DNA of 64,000 nt from Pyrrhosoma nymphula (taxonomy: Eukaryota; Arthropoda; Insecta; Odonata; Coenagrionidae), in the NCBI GenBank assembly GCA_963573305.1, contig OY754329.1, forward strand, positions 133,845,422-133,909,421, written 5' to 3'. Under the pieces are notes generated by a model. It did no database searches. It was not told the origin of the DNA and saw only the letters and a program-made list of their open reading frames with translations. Positions 22,622 through 34,268 of the stretch are shown in pieces (position 1 is the first letter of the stretch; every line of letters starts with the position of its first letter). Both the position numbers and the translations under genes were made by a program.

Positions 22622-23564
22622 ATATAAATGGAAACAAATTATGTAGGTAAAATTTAGTCCCAACAACATAACGATGAACGACAAGCAAGAAAAAATTATT
22701 CATACATTCATAAGTCAGGCACAACATTTAAAGTATGTTTATGTGCATGCTTTTGATGTGTAGTATGTGTATAGTGCAACGGACTGCGATTTTCGATGAA
22801 ATTTTATTCAGTGCTATTTTTGATCGAATGCGATATGCGATGCATTTCTGATGGAAAGCAATTAAATGTGATCTATTAGGTGTATTATGATATGTGATGT
22901 AATGGGAGAGACATCGCGTCATTTGCGATGCAAAATTTTCATCGCAATGCGATATTTCGACCGCCTCCTCCGCCACACATCTTGCTCCACTTTTCCCTTC
23001 TCCGTTTTTCCTCTTCCCTTCTCGGCGTGGAGAGAAAAAAGGTAAGAGAGAAATAGGATTCCTAGTCCTCCTCGGATTTCAGTAATTTAGAGCCTCGGGT
23101 GTTCCAGAGAGCTCGGGAGTGGGGATGTGGGACGGATTAGGCGTTTCATTACTCCGGGTCCTCCCTCCCACGTGTGATGTAATGGGAGACACATCCCCCC
23201 CTCTTTCCCCAGCCACCCGAACCAAGATTACGGGAGCCATCAGTTACAATCCTTAATCGCCGGACATTTCTGTCGAGTCGGATATGTCTCCATCTCTTTT
23301 CTCGCTTCCCGACTCTTGATACTTATATCCCCAGATTTTGGAGTTATTTTAGTTTGGCATGAGCGTGAGGAAATGTGGCATTTGGGAAGGTAATGGTTGG
23401 CGTATTCGCTTTGTGAAATTGAGGCATTATGAAATCAAAATAATTAGCTATTGTAACTATTAGGTGATCTACCGGTTAATGTAGGTTTAAATGGAAATTA
23501 GTGTGTAAAAAGCTATAGATTTTGACGTGTTCAGGGCCCTGTCTACCAATATTTATTTTTTTCA
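22622..23564. other. Unassigned DNA with GCGAT-rich patch
   Basis: Between about 22740 and 22970 the words GCGAT, ATCGC and CGATG recur. TGTGATGTAATGGGAGA occurs at about 22893-22909 and again at about 23173-23189. No gene is recognised. Confidence 0.4.
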
Positions 23565-23789
23565 TTACAGCATACTTCCCACTCTTCTACATCCCGTCCA
23601 TAAAACAGATTCTCTTTCTTCCCATTCCCCGCTAACCCAGTATCTTCCCCTTATCACAGTCATTAGCAACCTATCGCCCCTCATTACCTCTTCAAACCAC
23701 CTAATTTGCCTCTTCCTAATCTCATCCAGAAGTCTCCCTTCCTCACCCACCGTGCCAAGTACTTCAAGCACTTCCCAAGCACTAAGCAC
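23565..23789 (-). pseudogene. RTE-like LINE C-terminal fragment, minus strand
   Basis: The minus-strand frame reads WEVLEVLGTVGEEGRLLDEI, RKRQIRWFEEVMRGDRLL and VIRGR. This is the pattern T-N-E-E-V-L...V-G-E-E...L...I-R-R-R-Q...W...V-L-R-G found after the reverse-transcriptase domain in RTE-like LINEs, often mis-annotated as endonuclease-reverse transcriptase or craniofacial development protein 2. Only this short C-terminal stretch remains. It belongs to a different subfamily from the copies at 37.3 and 54.7 kb. Confidence 0.65.
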
Positions 23790-24450
23790 TTAAAAAGAAT
23801 CATACTTCTCGTATTCCAAAATGTGTTTGAGTATCTCGACGGTTTTGGGTTTTGACGCTATGCCACGGTCATTATCAAGAGGACGTCCGAAAATGAAAAT
23901 CATGATCATGTCGAATAACGTGTGGAATGTACGGAATATAATAAATCAGATTTCATTGGTAGGGGGCATTTGAGACCGTTCCAGATAATCTTTTGTTAGA
24001 TGGAGAACGCATCACGTGTCATAATCACGAAATGTTAGAGTATTTGACTCTTTTAAACCAAAAGAATCGGAATGGGGTTTTCAGCTTGAGTATTGGCTTC
24101 TCATTCTGAGGACTCTGTTTCAAATCCCAGCTGTGGCGAATATTTTGGTAGGATTCATCTTCTACATAAGTGCCAATATGGATGGCATTGAAGTGAAGTA
24201 TTCCATTCAGCAAATAAGACGTTGAAATGTGGACCCTTTGGAGAATTTCATTCAGATCAAGACAGGGCCGCGACCCGGGTTGCTCTCCACTCTTCAACTG
24301 AGTCATCATATAGGCACTCCTAGTCACACCATTGTGCCATCCCATCCTTAATGGCACAAATGACTTTTGTTCCTGGTCACTACTACTGCATCAAGTTCTA
24401 AAGTGGCTCCGCCGTAAGAGGACATAAATGTCATTTTATTCTTTTTTCTA
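23790..24450. other. No recognised gene; one B-box-like word
   Basis: GTTTCAAATCCCAG (about 24118-24131) resembles a pol III B box, but no tRNA-like fold surrounds it. A 110-codon minus-strand frame (24025-24357) has no recognisable domain. Confidence 0.4.
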
Positions 24451-24950
24451 GGTACTTATAGAAAAACGTGTCCACTATCTAAAATAGACAGAAAAATTTA
24501 CCTTTCCACGTTAATTTTTTCGCAAATTGAACTTGAAGTTACGTAGTGTTAAGGGGAGAATAGGAAAAACACGGGGAAAATAGTAGTTTTCTACGTAATA
24601 TAAATGCCACTATCGGAAAACTTTGTAAGAAGAGATAACTCCAGAGAAATCAAATAGAAGTTAAATAAATCTTACCACCTGTTTTTAGTTATTTCGTGAA
24701 TTACCGCCGTAATTGAAGTCAAAATGCGGTAATTCCATACAAGTGACACAGCAGTCGGCTCCTATGGGTGGAAAAAGTATTCATTTAAAATATATTCGCG
24801 GAATAATCTAAATGTTTTGAGCCTTAATTTTGGCTCTCTATAGGTAACGCATTTTATCAGTGAAAGCAGGAATTTTCAAACCAAATAAACGGAAATGTGG
24901 AATTTAGTATTTGTTTTGACTCCCACAGTCTCGTTGGAACCTCCTAAATG
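24451..24950 (+). repeat. Dispersed repeat E, copy 1
   Basis: It resembles 39550-40040 along about 490 bases in the same orientation. Shared blocks include ATAGAAAAACGTGTCC, CGCAAATTGAACTTGAA, GGGGAAAA.TAGTTTT, TATAAATGCCA and TTGTTTTGACTC(C/T)CAC in the same order. The copies are clearly diverged with small indels. No coding signal, no terminal inverted repeat recognised; class unknown. Confidence 0.65.
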
Positions 24951-24969
24951 GAGATAACAAACCCTGAAA

Positions 24970-25215
24970 ATAATATGTGTGGTTGCTAGGATGCAAGACT
25001 TCAGGGTCGAAGGTCCGAGTTCGAATCCCAGTGGAACCTTTGCTTGAGTGGTGTGTGAAGGGCACTTCAGGTTGGGGGAGCCGTTCGCCGGATATGACGC
25101 TATAATGAAAGCCCCCTTGATGTCTGTCGTGAAAAGGAGGTAAAATGCTGACTCATGGACTCCTGGTTAAACCCATGAATGCTTACTTCTTAGCGAAATC
25201 CTTTCGGGACAATGA
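24970..25215 (+). repeat. tRNA-derived SINE-like unit
   Basis: GAGTTCGAATCCCAG (25017-25031) matches the pol III B box almost perfectly. TTGCTAGGATGC upstream (about 24983) is a possible degenerate A box. A body of about 170 bases follows (TGCTTGAGTGGTGTGTGAAG onward). The spacing is roughly right for a tRNA head, but arms do not pair well enough for a functional tRNA. Probably a tRNA-derived SINE. Confidence 0.5.
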
Positions 25216-25549
25216 AGCACCATTCTCAGATCGAAACGCATATATCTCTTGATCCATTCATTTTTGGTGAAAAATCTGTTTTTTTTAATTCATCCTGGTG
25301 ATATTTGAATCTTTAGCGTCTTAAAAACGTCTTTTGATCCCGGCATCAACTCTGGCTGACGGGTAGGAAGATCAGATATCCAACCTTCAAAGAACGTTTT
25401 TGATCGTGTAAAGCGCCGTTCCAGTCTCATCTGTTCAGATCATCATGTCTGTCGCCTCTTCTTTTGCCGCTAACCAGGGTTTTCGGCATCTCTCCGTCGA
25501 AGAGTATCCATTCGTCACGAAGCCATCCCTCCTTCTCCATAGAGTCCTT

Positions 25550-25920
25550 TTCAGGAAAAGCCCCTCAGTCCCCCCTGCCCTCTCCTCTCCAACCGCCCCT
25601 GCTTCGCATCATTCACCACTTTTCCCATTTCGACCTGTCCTCTTCCGACCCCTCCCGCTTCTCTTCCTAATTCCCGTCTTAAGCCTCAATCCCTCCCGAA
25701 TACTCCATTTTCTCCCTTACCCCCATTCGGATTCCCCTCGTCTCTCTCTCGTAAATCTTCTTCCCGCCATCAACTTATGTCTTTTCCCTCCCTCCCTTAA
25801 TTCATTCTCTCTTCTTATTTCTCCTTCCATCCAAGTCCCGTTCCCATATCCTCCAAAAGTCGCCACAATCCCTTCAGAACATTTGCCAAGTGTCTCCAGT
25901 TTGGTACCAAGCCATTCCAA
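25550..25920 (+). repeat. Pyrimidine-rich low-complexity tract
   Basis: One of the longest C/T-rich plus-strand tracts in the window. It accounts for the overlapping 161-codon plus-strand frame (25445-25930), whose product is proline/serine/leucine-rich without domains. Confidence 0.6.
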
Positions 25921-25939
25921 GTCAAACTGAGCCTCTCAA

Positions 25940-26220
25940 CTGAGTAGTTTTGAGGAGATCGAGCGAGATTTTTCTCTAGTCTTTCAGAGAGAACATATTT
26001 GATTTTAAAAAAGTTGTTTGAAGAAGCATGAAGTAAATATACGTTGTGGTATTAATAACGAAAAACCTTAGTTTTCATGAGAGGAACTCTCAGAAATTAA
26101 CTAAATATACATACTTGAGGCATTAATTTGACTTATTTGCTTGACTCTAACGCTGAAAACGCTTTCACGACCAAAGCTTTTCTTTTTGCGATCGTATAAA
26201 AATCATGTAAGGTGAGTAAT
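25940..26220 (+). mobile_element. TTAA MITE fragment, copy 4
   Basis: The left terminus AGTAGTTTTGAGGAGATCGA, then GCGAGATTTTTCTCTAGTC, matches the left end of copies 2 and 3. The block 26090-26200 (TTAACTAAATATACATACTT, TTTGACTTATTTGCTTGAC, GCGATCGTATAAAAAT) matches about 61950-62055. The rest of the element, including the right end, is missing. Confidence 0.55.
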
Positions 26221-26885
26221 CAATTTATTTCCAGAAATAATAGTGTAAACAAAAGAGTACACGCTATTGCCTTTCTGAAGCGATCTGTGCGTCAGCTTTT
26301 CCTCGTTTCTTAAATAATGTCTCCGGATTTAGAAATTTTTTGCCTGTGGATCAAACAGTCATTAAAGATAAGGATAATGAAGGAAATGGAAAATGGCTTC
26401 CACTTTTTCGGCAGATATTTAGAAAAGTAGTGCAATAAGTGGCTGGTATAAAATCTTCTCACTCACTATTTGGGTATTTCTCTCACCCCCTTTCCCCACT
26501 TCCTCCACCGGCGGCCTCATGTTGGTTGCCGTTCTATTTCCTTCCCTCCACAAGGAATCTGCATACCCAAGGGATATGCACTCTTCCCCGCGTAGTCTCG
26601 ATTCGGAATTCGGATTGTTTCCGTGTGTGTATGGTTTTTGCGTTCGTTTTCCTTCGGGGCACCCAGAACTAAATCTCACGACCCACGCTCGTCTTCTTTC
26701 TCCGTAGAGCATTCCTTCAAGAAGGAAACCTGACCGATTGAATTTATGAGCCAGCGGCAGGGGAAAAAGTTGAATAGGTTTCACCTTTGTTAGAATGCGG
26801 AATATTCTTGATCCGATTCGCCCAGTGCCACTGGATTGCTACTCATTCTTCATTCCTCTGAAACATTTTTCCTTTTTTTTTAACA
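26221..26885. other. No recognised gene or element
   Basis: Unassigned; both-strand open frames around 26419-26784 lack any recognisable domain. Confidence 0.4.
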
Positions 26886-27113
26886 ATAAACGGATACATG
26901 TTTATTGTGTCACGTGATAATGTTTTTGGAGGCATACGGCTTTGTGCTCAATGTGGACATTAGTACTCAAGTCTTCATTCCTTTGTTACATTTTTTGTGA
27001 GATTAATGGAGAAACTTTTCTTTCGTCTCGCATAACGGTTTTGGAGGCATGCGGCTTTGGGCTTGATGTGGAAATTCTCAGGCTAACTTCCTCATTTATT
27101 TTTCCTTTTCCTC
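26886..27113 (+). repeat. Imperfect 115-bp tandem duplication
   Basis: TTTTGGAGGCATACGGCTTT at about 26924 recurs as TTTTGGAGGCATGCGGCTTT at 27039, followed in both by a (TG/GG)GCT(C/T).ATGTGGA block and a CTTC-type block. The period is 115 bases. The copies have diverged at many positions. Confidence 0.55.
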
Positions 27114-27369
27114 AAATTTATTCAATGACTGTCCTTAAGCTCCCATCCAGGCGAAGGACGTATAAGTTACACTCATTTCACGGTAGAATGAAATGATAAC
27201 GCCAGCTTTGCTGTGCAATGCCATAAATAAGTAATCACAAATACTTGACCGATCATTGTAATCGATGAATTTAAAATAAAACACTCGATTTTTAGCCCCA
27301 GTTTAACCATCGTTTGTGAAGTATTCATCCCGGCTTATAACCTGTTACTTGGTCCTAGCGTACAAGCAA

Positions 27370-27560
27370 TAGGCGCAGAGGGCAGTCTAATGGGTGGGAG
27401 CATTTGGTTACTGGCCGTAGGGTCACGGGGTTAAATCCGGAGATGCCTCCGGCCGCATCTCCTCTAAATCCAAGCTGTGCGGTTTCCTTGTCATTAGAGC
27501 TTTCCGGGAAACCACGGGCGGTCTAGTGAAAGGACCTGGTACCCTTGCCCTGAAAGTGTG
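27370..27560 (+). repeat. Possible SINE-like unit
   Basis: GGGTTAAATCCGG (about 27429-27441) is a degenerate B box, preceded by GTCACG and followed by a GC-richer body (CCTCCGGCCGCATCTCC onward). Weaker evidence than for the units at 2108 and 24970. Confidence 0.3.
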
Positions 27561-30500
27561 AACGTCACGCGCTACGTAGACCACGTAGTAAACGAAGGCC
27601 CCTTATGTAAATTTATGATCCTTATAGTGGTTACCGACATTTTTGCTGTGCTGAGAGAGAGAAATTTTGGCAAGGAGTGGGGAAGAAGTGTACGGACATA
27701 TTTTAAACTATGCCGAACTGCAAGATGTTCAGAATCAGTCGTTAAAAAATCTTTTTTTCTTTTTTTTCAAGTATTATCAAGCCATTCTAACACAACTATT
27801 AATGAGAATGAGTAATGAGTTGAGATTTTGAAGAACTAGGTGGAAGATGGAAATATATTTTCCCAAGAGATGAATATATCATTTTGTTTTCGGAAACAGC
27901 ATTAAACCTACCTCTACACGTTGCACTACCTATAATTTTCTCAATGAAAGGTGATGATATCCTTGATTTTATGTCGTCAGTGTAGAGAAAATATTCTTCT
28001 TCAAGCTTAAAATAGTTTCTTTAAAAAAATAAGTAATAAATTCATCTGATTGAGAACGGGAAACTTGTGTTTGAGATCGTTTTCGCGTATAATCTCTTTC
28101 CCGTTTACTTTTATCTGTCTTGCTCACTTTTCTCCCCCTCCGTTATCTTCGTGCTCAGTAGAACGTTCTCGGAGTAGGGAATTACGTCGGAAACAGTCTT
28201 TAACTTCTTCAATTTAAAGCCGTCTCGTTCTCATTTATTACTCCCTGACGGGTGGAGAAGGCTAACAATATTGCATGCAGCTCACGAACCATTGCTAGCT
28301 TAATTAATTACCCAAGATTTGTTCACCGAGACCCAATGTCTCCACCGTACTTCGGAGTCGCTCGCGTCTCCTCGTCATTTCAGGCATCAAACTTGACAGG
28401 GTGGAAGTCTTTGTTCTAGGACGTTAGTCGGACAGCCAGTATATAACAGAAGTTTTAGAGGCGTGAAATTTACGTTTATACGTTGAATTGACTTCATTTG
28501 GTTCAAAGGAATTAAAGGGAAATAACATGGAAAATTTAGGATAAAGTAACTTGGTGTCTATTCCTTTATTCTTCATTGTCTATTGTTCCATTTCCCATTA
28601 ATGTAAGGTTTTTTTATGTTACTGATATTGTTTGGAGACATCATGCCTCGACGTTCTTTATTCCATCGGGTGATTTCATAATTATAGTTGAAATTTTATT
28701 CCTCACCTGCCTTGTTATTTTTCAGTGGCTTTGTAAATCTTATTTTCTCATTAACTTAATTTTAAGAAAACCATTTTCATCACTGAGTTACATTTTTCAT
28801 TCTGCAGAAGGGTCAGTATATTTATCGTTCAGTTTCCTCATTTCTCTTTGAACTAAATATCTATCCACGGACGTTGAATGTTGGAAGCCATCCCTGTCGT
28901 TATAAATTGATGACTCAGAATACATTCTCATAATATGATCTTGTTGATTCTCTCTCAATGATATGATTGCGTGACGCTATATTTGATTTATTTTTGCATC
29001 TTGACTGACCTATATTATATGGATTATTTGGAAAGGGTATATTAGAGATGCAGCTGTGAGAACACTTTTATTCCATCCTTCATTGCTCTGTGTATGATTG
29101 ATTCTACAGGATTTGTGTCCGAACTGCATTTTCTACTCTTGTGGGGACTTCTCATTTTTCATTTGTTTTGTTAAGAATTGGAGGAAATTTTAAACGGCAC
29201 CGAAAGAGGAAGTGAACCTCAGGCCACTTGCATGGAACAGGCATCGGTCAGAGATCGTATCTGAAATCGAGGCAAGAACCGAAGTGCAGAACCCGAACTG
29301 CATCCGGTTAGTGAGCATTTTTCCCTCCTTCCTCGCTTTTCTCGGAATTGTGCGGTTGGAGTGGAAACGGGTAATGCTCTCTCTCTCTCCCTTTCAATGG
29401 ACAAACGGTTCCTGAGAGGAGAGGTTCAAGTGCTGATCCATTCGTGACCGTCTGCGACTCGCACGAAATGCACTCTTCTCTTTGCATTTGATATTTGCGT
29501 TATTCTTCCATTCGCTTCCTTCAATGTTCATGAATAACTGAGTCTTTAACTTGTAAGCAGCGCATAAAAATTTGCCAATCGCCTGAAAATTTAATGGTCC
29601 GGTTTTTAGAGCTAGGATGACAAAGGGACCATTTTAAATAGTTTTCTTTCTTTTTCTGAGCATTGCACCTGAGCACGCGGTAGAAGTCGTTGAGATGATT
29701 TAACCCCATTTTCTTTAACATCGAGATTAGGCAGTTATTCTGAGTCAGCGTGTCAGGATTGATATTGCTACGTGGAATCGTAAATTCCTAAGTGTGATTG
29801 TGAAACTTAACTCCAACGATTATTTGGGGAGGTGTTAGGGGGGTTTTTGTGTGTTTGGAATGAAGGCTATTTTCAGATGGATGGAAAACGTTGGATTCAA
29901 GTTGACGAAAGCAAGTCGAACGTGTCGTTTTTCTTCCTTCCCGCGTTACAGTTTTAGTGTCTGTACTGCCGGACGCAGTAAGAGGTAGAGGCTTTTGGTC
30001 AGTGGTTGGAAGGAGAATCTATGATAGAAACTTCGAAAGTAAAGCATCATTTCGTATATTAGATGATTCAATGATTGGTGCTAACTCTCACTTTCTATAT
30101 CAAAGAGCTTCTTTGTAAAATGCGTTATGATTTACTTAGCCATCCTCAGATACACGACTATATGCTATTCCTTTGAGAGTTCTCTATTACTTACCACGTT
30201 CTAGTTCACGTTGAGAAACGGATTCTATATACTCATACAACGTTTATTACCTCTCCTTACTTCATGCACCCGCGACCGTCCCATGGAAGAGATTTGTTGA
30301 GGGTATCGCCATATCGAGGGATCCGGGTATTTTTCTCCCTTAAATTTCCGCGTTTTTGTGGAAGAGGGCCATCATGTCTTGGATTCGCCCTTGTCCTCGG
30401 AAGATACATGTGATTGTTACCAATATTTCTTACGATCGCAAGTAGGTGGCCGTGTGAACGAGGCATTAGCCGCTTCGGCCTTGTTCCTGGTGTTGACGTT

Positions 30501-31978
30501 TGCCGAGCAAGGCGGCGCGACAACCGCAGTTCCTTTACTCATGGGATAGGATTTCGTCGGCGTTGGCCCCCTTTTTGCGCCCCCTACATCAACGGAGGGC
30601 TTGCAGCTTATTTAGTGCAGGCCGCGCCGGCTGCTTCCAACGATCTTGGTCGGTGTCGTAAACTCGATCGCCTCTCCCACACGTTGGGCACACGGCAGAG
30701 GGCCACTCCTTTCCCCGCATACACTGAGCAAAGGGAAGTGTCGCTATTTGAAGAGCAAATAGAGCCCTCCCCCTTTGTTCTTTCCCTTGCGGTCGAGAGG
30801 AGGGTCGCCGCACCCCGGGCTTTTTTATGGCACGGTCCAATTTCCTTCACAGATCCTCCAATTTCTATCCGGAACGTGGCAAAAAGGGTTAGAGCACAAC
30901 ACGATGGCCACCTGATAGATCGGCCGCGTGTCTGTTGAGTGGGTATGGTCTTCCTTGAAGATACTCTCGTCCCTGGGGAATATTGAAACGGGCTGGGCAT
31001 GGGTCCAGCATCCGTCCTTCCGCAGTTTTTTAGAAGTTGGAAGAATGTCCTCCGAAGATGAGTTGATGGCTTCCGAAGATGGCTACTGTTGTCGCACAGT
31101 TCAAACTAGAAACGGTGAAGGAAGGGTTATCTATAATAAATAATTAGCATGTAATAATTTTTCAGCTGTAATATGTAAGCCGTGAATGGAGTAGAAATAT
31201 AAAAAAAGGTTATTTAGTTGACATTTAGTTGAATCTTATAAGAATTCGTTTCCTGTGCAAATCTCAATAAGGCCGGAGGTGCGATGTTACCAATAGCAGC
31301 ATGAAAATGAACTTGAATGTGCTATTGACCTATACTTACAGCAGATCTAGGAGTTTTCCAAAATGTAAATAATATTTTAAGTATCTTACTTAAATGTAAC
31401 GTGGTGTTGGAAATGGTTCTCTTCGTGGCCTAGAGGTGAGCACAGGAGGAGCGTAAGTTTAGCAACACCGTCCTCCACAAGGCTCAGCTGTCAACAATGT
31501 GTGGAACGCTCTCTATATGAGTTCTCCTTTGGCTTCCTTTGAAGATTATATAAGAGGCTACGTAATTATTTTCGCTCGACGTAAATTCGTGCTAGACGTT
31601 CACGAGTTGGTTCATTTAAAAGCGTTCATGTAGTTCTAAGCTAGGCTCTAAATAGCGGATTCGTACCGGTGTGGCTTCGGCATATTGAATACCTGATATC
31701 GGGCGATGCATTCCCACGGGTGGTGACGAATTAGGAGGAGAAGGCACTGGCGGCGTGACGACTGATGAGAAGTTGGAAGAGGTTCCTTCTTGTTGTTTCA
31801 ATCCGAGGGCTTTCTTGCTACTGTGCTCAATGGCCCATTGAGTAGCAAGAAATTAAGAAAAAGATCTTAACCCTAAAATAAAAATATATAACTATGGCTT
31901 ATCCGAGCGATAGGTGGCGGTGCGTTGTATCAGTCTGATAACCGATATATCGAGTGATACGCTCCAAAGTGATATGCA
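27561..31978. other. Unassigned DNA
   Basis: No recognisable gene. The GC-richer part 30250-31000 has open frames on both strands, including 174 codons at 30414-30938, but none has a recognisable domain and opposite-strand frames are equally open. Around 31410-31560, TGGCCTAGAGG resembles a pol III A box but has no matching B box. Confidence 0.4.
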
Positions 31979-31980
31979 TA

Positions 31981-32792
31981 CCGTATTTACACGCATATAA
32001 GACGCACACGCGTATAAGACGCACCCCAGATTTTGAGGCAAAAAATCGTGAAAAATCGTTTGATCACGCATATAAGACGCACCCAGAACAAAAATTAACA
32101 AGTCACATTAATGGGCTGAAATGAGGTTAAATTACTTCAGAATGGCGCATTTCCCTGATTTTAAAATCAATTAATCGTCGGGTAATCCCACTTTCTACGT
32201 AGATCACTTATTGAATGAACTGATTTCGCGAAAAGGCCGGTGAGTACGAAACCATAGCGCTAGATGGCGTGAGTACGAATTCATAACGCGAGATGGCGCT
32301 ATGCACGCGCGCCGAGCGCAACACTGCTGTCCACTCCCACACCACTTCTCCTGCGCTTGTCTGATCCTGTCATTATTGTGTTGTTGTTGTGTTGCCGTAT
32401 TTCGTCGCATGTCAGGAGTTGAAGAGTTTTTGTGAACGTGTGGACGGGGCGCATCAACAATGAAAGTGAAGGAGAGACGTATTTCGTACCGTACCGATTT
32501 TAAGAGGAAAGTGTTATTTTATTGAAAAAATTGTAAGACTTGACCCTTCTATGATGTTTTAAAATTTTTAAGTTACCAGTATTTCTGTTGTTTTAACGTT
32601 TAAAATCATCGCCAACTTCCCCGACCCTTCCTCGAGGCACGCAGTACCAATTTACTTATACAATTTTGGCAATTTTTCCCGATTTTTCGCCCTTTGTACA
32701 CTCGTATTAGACGCACACGCGTATAAGACGCACCCCACTTTTTGGGCCCCAAACATCGAAGAAAAGTGCGTCTTATAAGCGTGCAAGTACGG
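31981..32792 (+). mobile_element. pogo/Tigger-type non-autonomous transposon (812 bp)
   Basis: The element starts CCGTATTTACACGC and ends GCGTGCAAGTACGG, imperfect inverted repeats, and is flanked by TA on both sides (31979-31980 and 32793-32794). Both ends carry subterminal repeats of the word TATAAGACGCAC (for example near 31997, 32018, 32071 and 32721), with TCTTATAAGCGTGC at the far end. TA target duplication and a pogo-type N-terminal transposase remnant inside place it in the Tc1/mariner superfamily, pogo/Tigger branch. Most of the transposase is deleted. Inside it, a 29-bp unit (GTGAGTACGAA) is tandemly repeated at 32240 and 32269. Confidence 0.75.
32460..32525 (+). pseudogene. Transposase N-terminus remnant, pogo/Tigger or jerky-like
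   Basis: From the ATG at 32460 the frame reads MKVKERRISYRTDFKRKVLF and one more residue to TGA 32523-32525. The pattern S-Y-x-x-D-F-K-x-K-V is the start of the helix-turn-helix DNA-binding region of pogo/Tigger and POGK-like transposases. Everything after is gone, including the DDE domain and CENP-B-type domain. It shows the parent of this 812-bp element. Confidence 0.65.
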
Positions 32793-32794
32793 TA

Positions 32795-34172
32795 TATACC
32801 TCAATGTATAGTTGGTTGCGGTTTTTCAGGGGTCCCGGCATACTGGTCTTTATATCGACCGCGAAAGCCGATATTAAGAAGTTAAGTCCCAAGGGAAAGA
32901 AACCACAAAACAAACTGAATTCATAAAGGCCAAAAAATGAGGGGTTGGATTTTTTAAATATTTTAAATTCGCATTATTTTCCAGTCGCAACTTTTTTCCA
33001 TTCTGCATATGTCACGTTCCCCGGCGCCAACCCTTGTCAGCAGCAGGGGTCCGACCTTCCCGGTCCACTGCCGAACTCGGCCCGGACTCTACACTCTTCT
33101 TCGGCCGCTCTCTAAAAACTCTCCCATTCCCCTTCATCGCAGTGTGTCGCCTCGCTGGTTCCGGGGCCCCGGGACGCTCTGCCGCCGCGAGTGATAAATG
33201 TCCTCCCCTTGGCGAGAACATTCCGGGAGAATATCTCTCTTCCTCACGGTTGCCCGATTCCCGATGCCTTGGGAGTGCTCGGGGAGAGGAGAAGGGTTGG
33301 CCAGGGATCGGGGGAGGATGGGGAATTGCTCTTCTCTCCCTCAAACAATCTTTCGTGCTTCTTTCTTTTCTTTTCCTCTCTTCTTTACGCTGATGGCGGA
33401 AGGTATCATCTAGTACCTACAGTTGTACCCAACCTTATTTATGCCCCATACCTCTAAATGATTTTAATATGCCCTCGCACCCCAAAAAGTAATAATTTAT
33501 TTAAGAATAAAAGTGAATGTGATCAAATAAAATTTGTATTATCTATTTTTACTCATATATAAACAAAAATGAAAAATATGTAAATAAAAAAATATGACAA
33601 CAAATTAAAAGTTGTATAAACCCAAAAAAAGGTACTCTTAATATAAACAAAAACTGAAATTTTATCTCGCACCCTAAAGGGATTGGGGGACACTGCTCTC
33701 GGAGGTACACTGAGAGCCAGGTGTTCTTGCCCTGAGAAGTGCCTATCCTTGGGTGCGATATGTGTGGTTTAGTTATCATGACATGGAGATGTATGCAGAT
33801 ATGCCAGTAACCAGGCTGTCTGGCGACCTATTTATCTTTTATTTTCTGATCATCGCATATAATCCTGGTCCCTCAACCTGTGTTGAAAGATATACATTTC
33901 GATATCAAACCTGTGAGTTCTGCAGTCTGTCTATGCATACACTTAAAATGAAGTCTACCGTAGTATGGCGTAGTACGCGATCTGCTTTCAACCTAACCGG
34001 AATAATTGATCGGTTTACGAGTACGGAGGATGAAAGTTTTCTTTCGCACATGAAAGAGACGTGGTTATTCATCATACTTACGAGTCTTGCACACAGTTCC
34101 AGTTGGCTCTCATTAATTTTATGACCGGTGGAGGCTGTTGATTCCATTTTGATCTATACGTCCATTTCTGTC
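32795..34172. other. Unassigned; GC-richer block then AT-rich
   Basis: 33009-33400 is GC/CT-rich with overlapping frames of 60-119 codons on both strands and no recognisable domain. The remainder is AT-rich. No gene supported. Confidence 0.4.
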
Positions 34173-34268
34173 TCCTCGTTCGGGTAATTTGCTCTCATCG
34201 TAATGTGATGATTCCAGCATGTCTTTCTCCTCGTTCGGTTAAGTGCTCTCATTGTAATGTAATGATTC
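34173..34268 (+). repeat. Two-copy 55-bp tandem repeat
   Basis: TCCTCGTTCGGGTAATTTGC (34173) and TCCTCGTTCGGTTAAGTGC (34228) begin units that both continue TCTCAT(C/T)GTAATGT(G/A)ATGATTC. The period is 55 bases with a few differences. Confidence 0.7.

Noticed and set aside
24118..24131. B-box-like word suggesting a tRNA gene
   Set aside because: No pairing arms or A box at the right distance.
25445..25930. 161-codon proline/serine-rich open frame
   Set aside because: Direct consequence of a long C/T-rich tract without stops.
30414..30938. 174-codon open frame in a GC-richer block
   Set aside because: No recognisable domain; opposite-strand frames of 130 and 83 codons overlap it; composition explains the lack of stops.
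31425..31450. TGGCCTAGAGG as a pol III A box (SINE head)
   Set aside because: No B box 30-60 bases downstream, so not enough to call a SINE.
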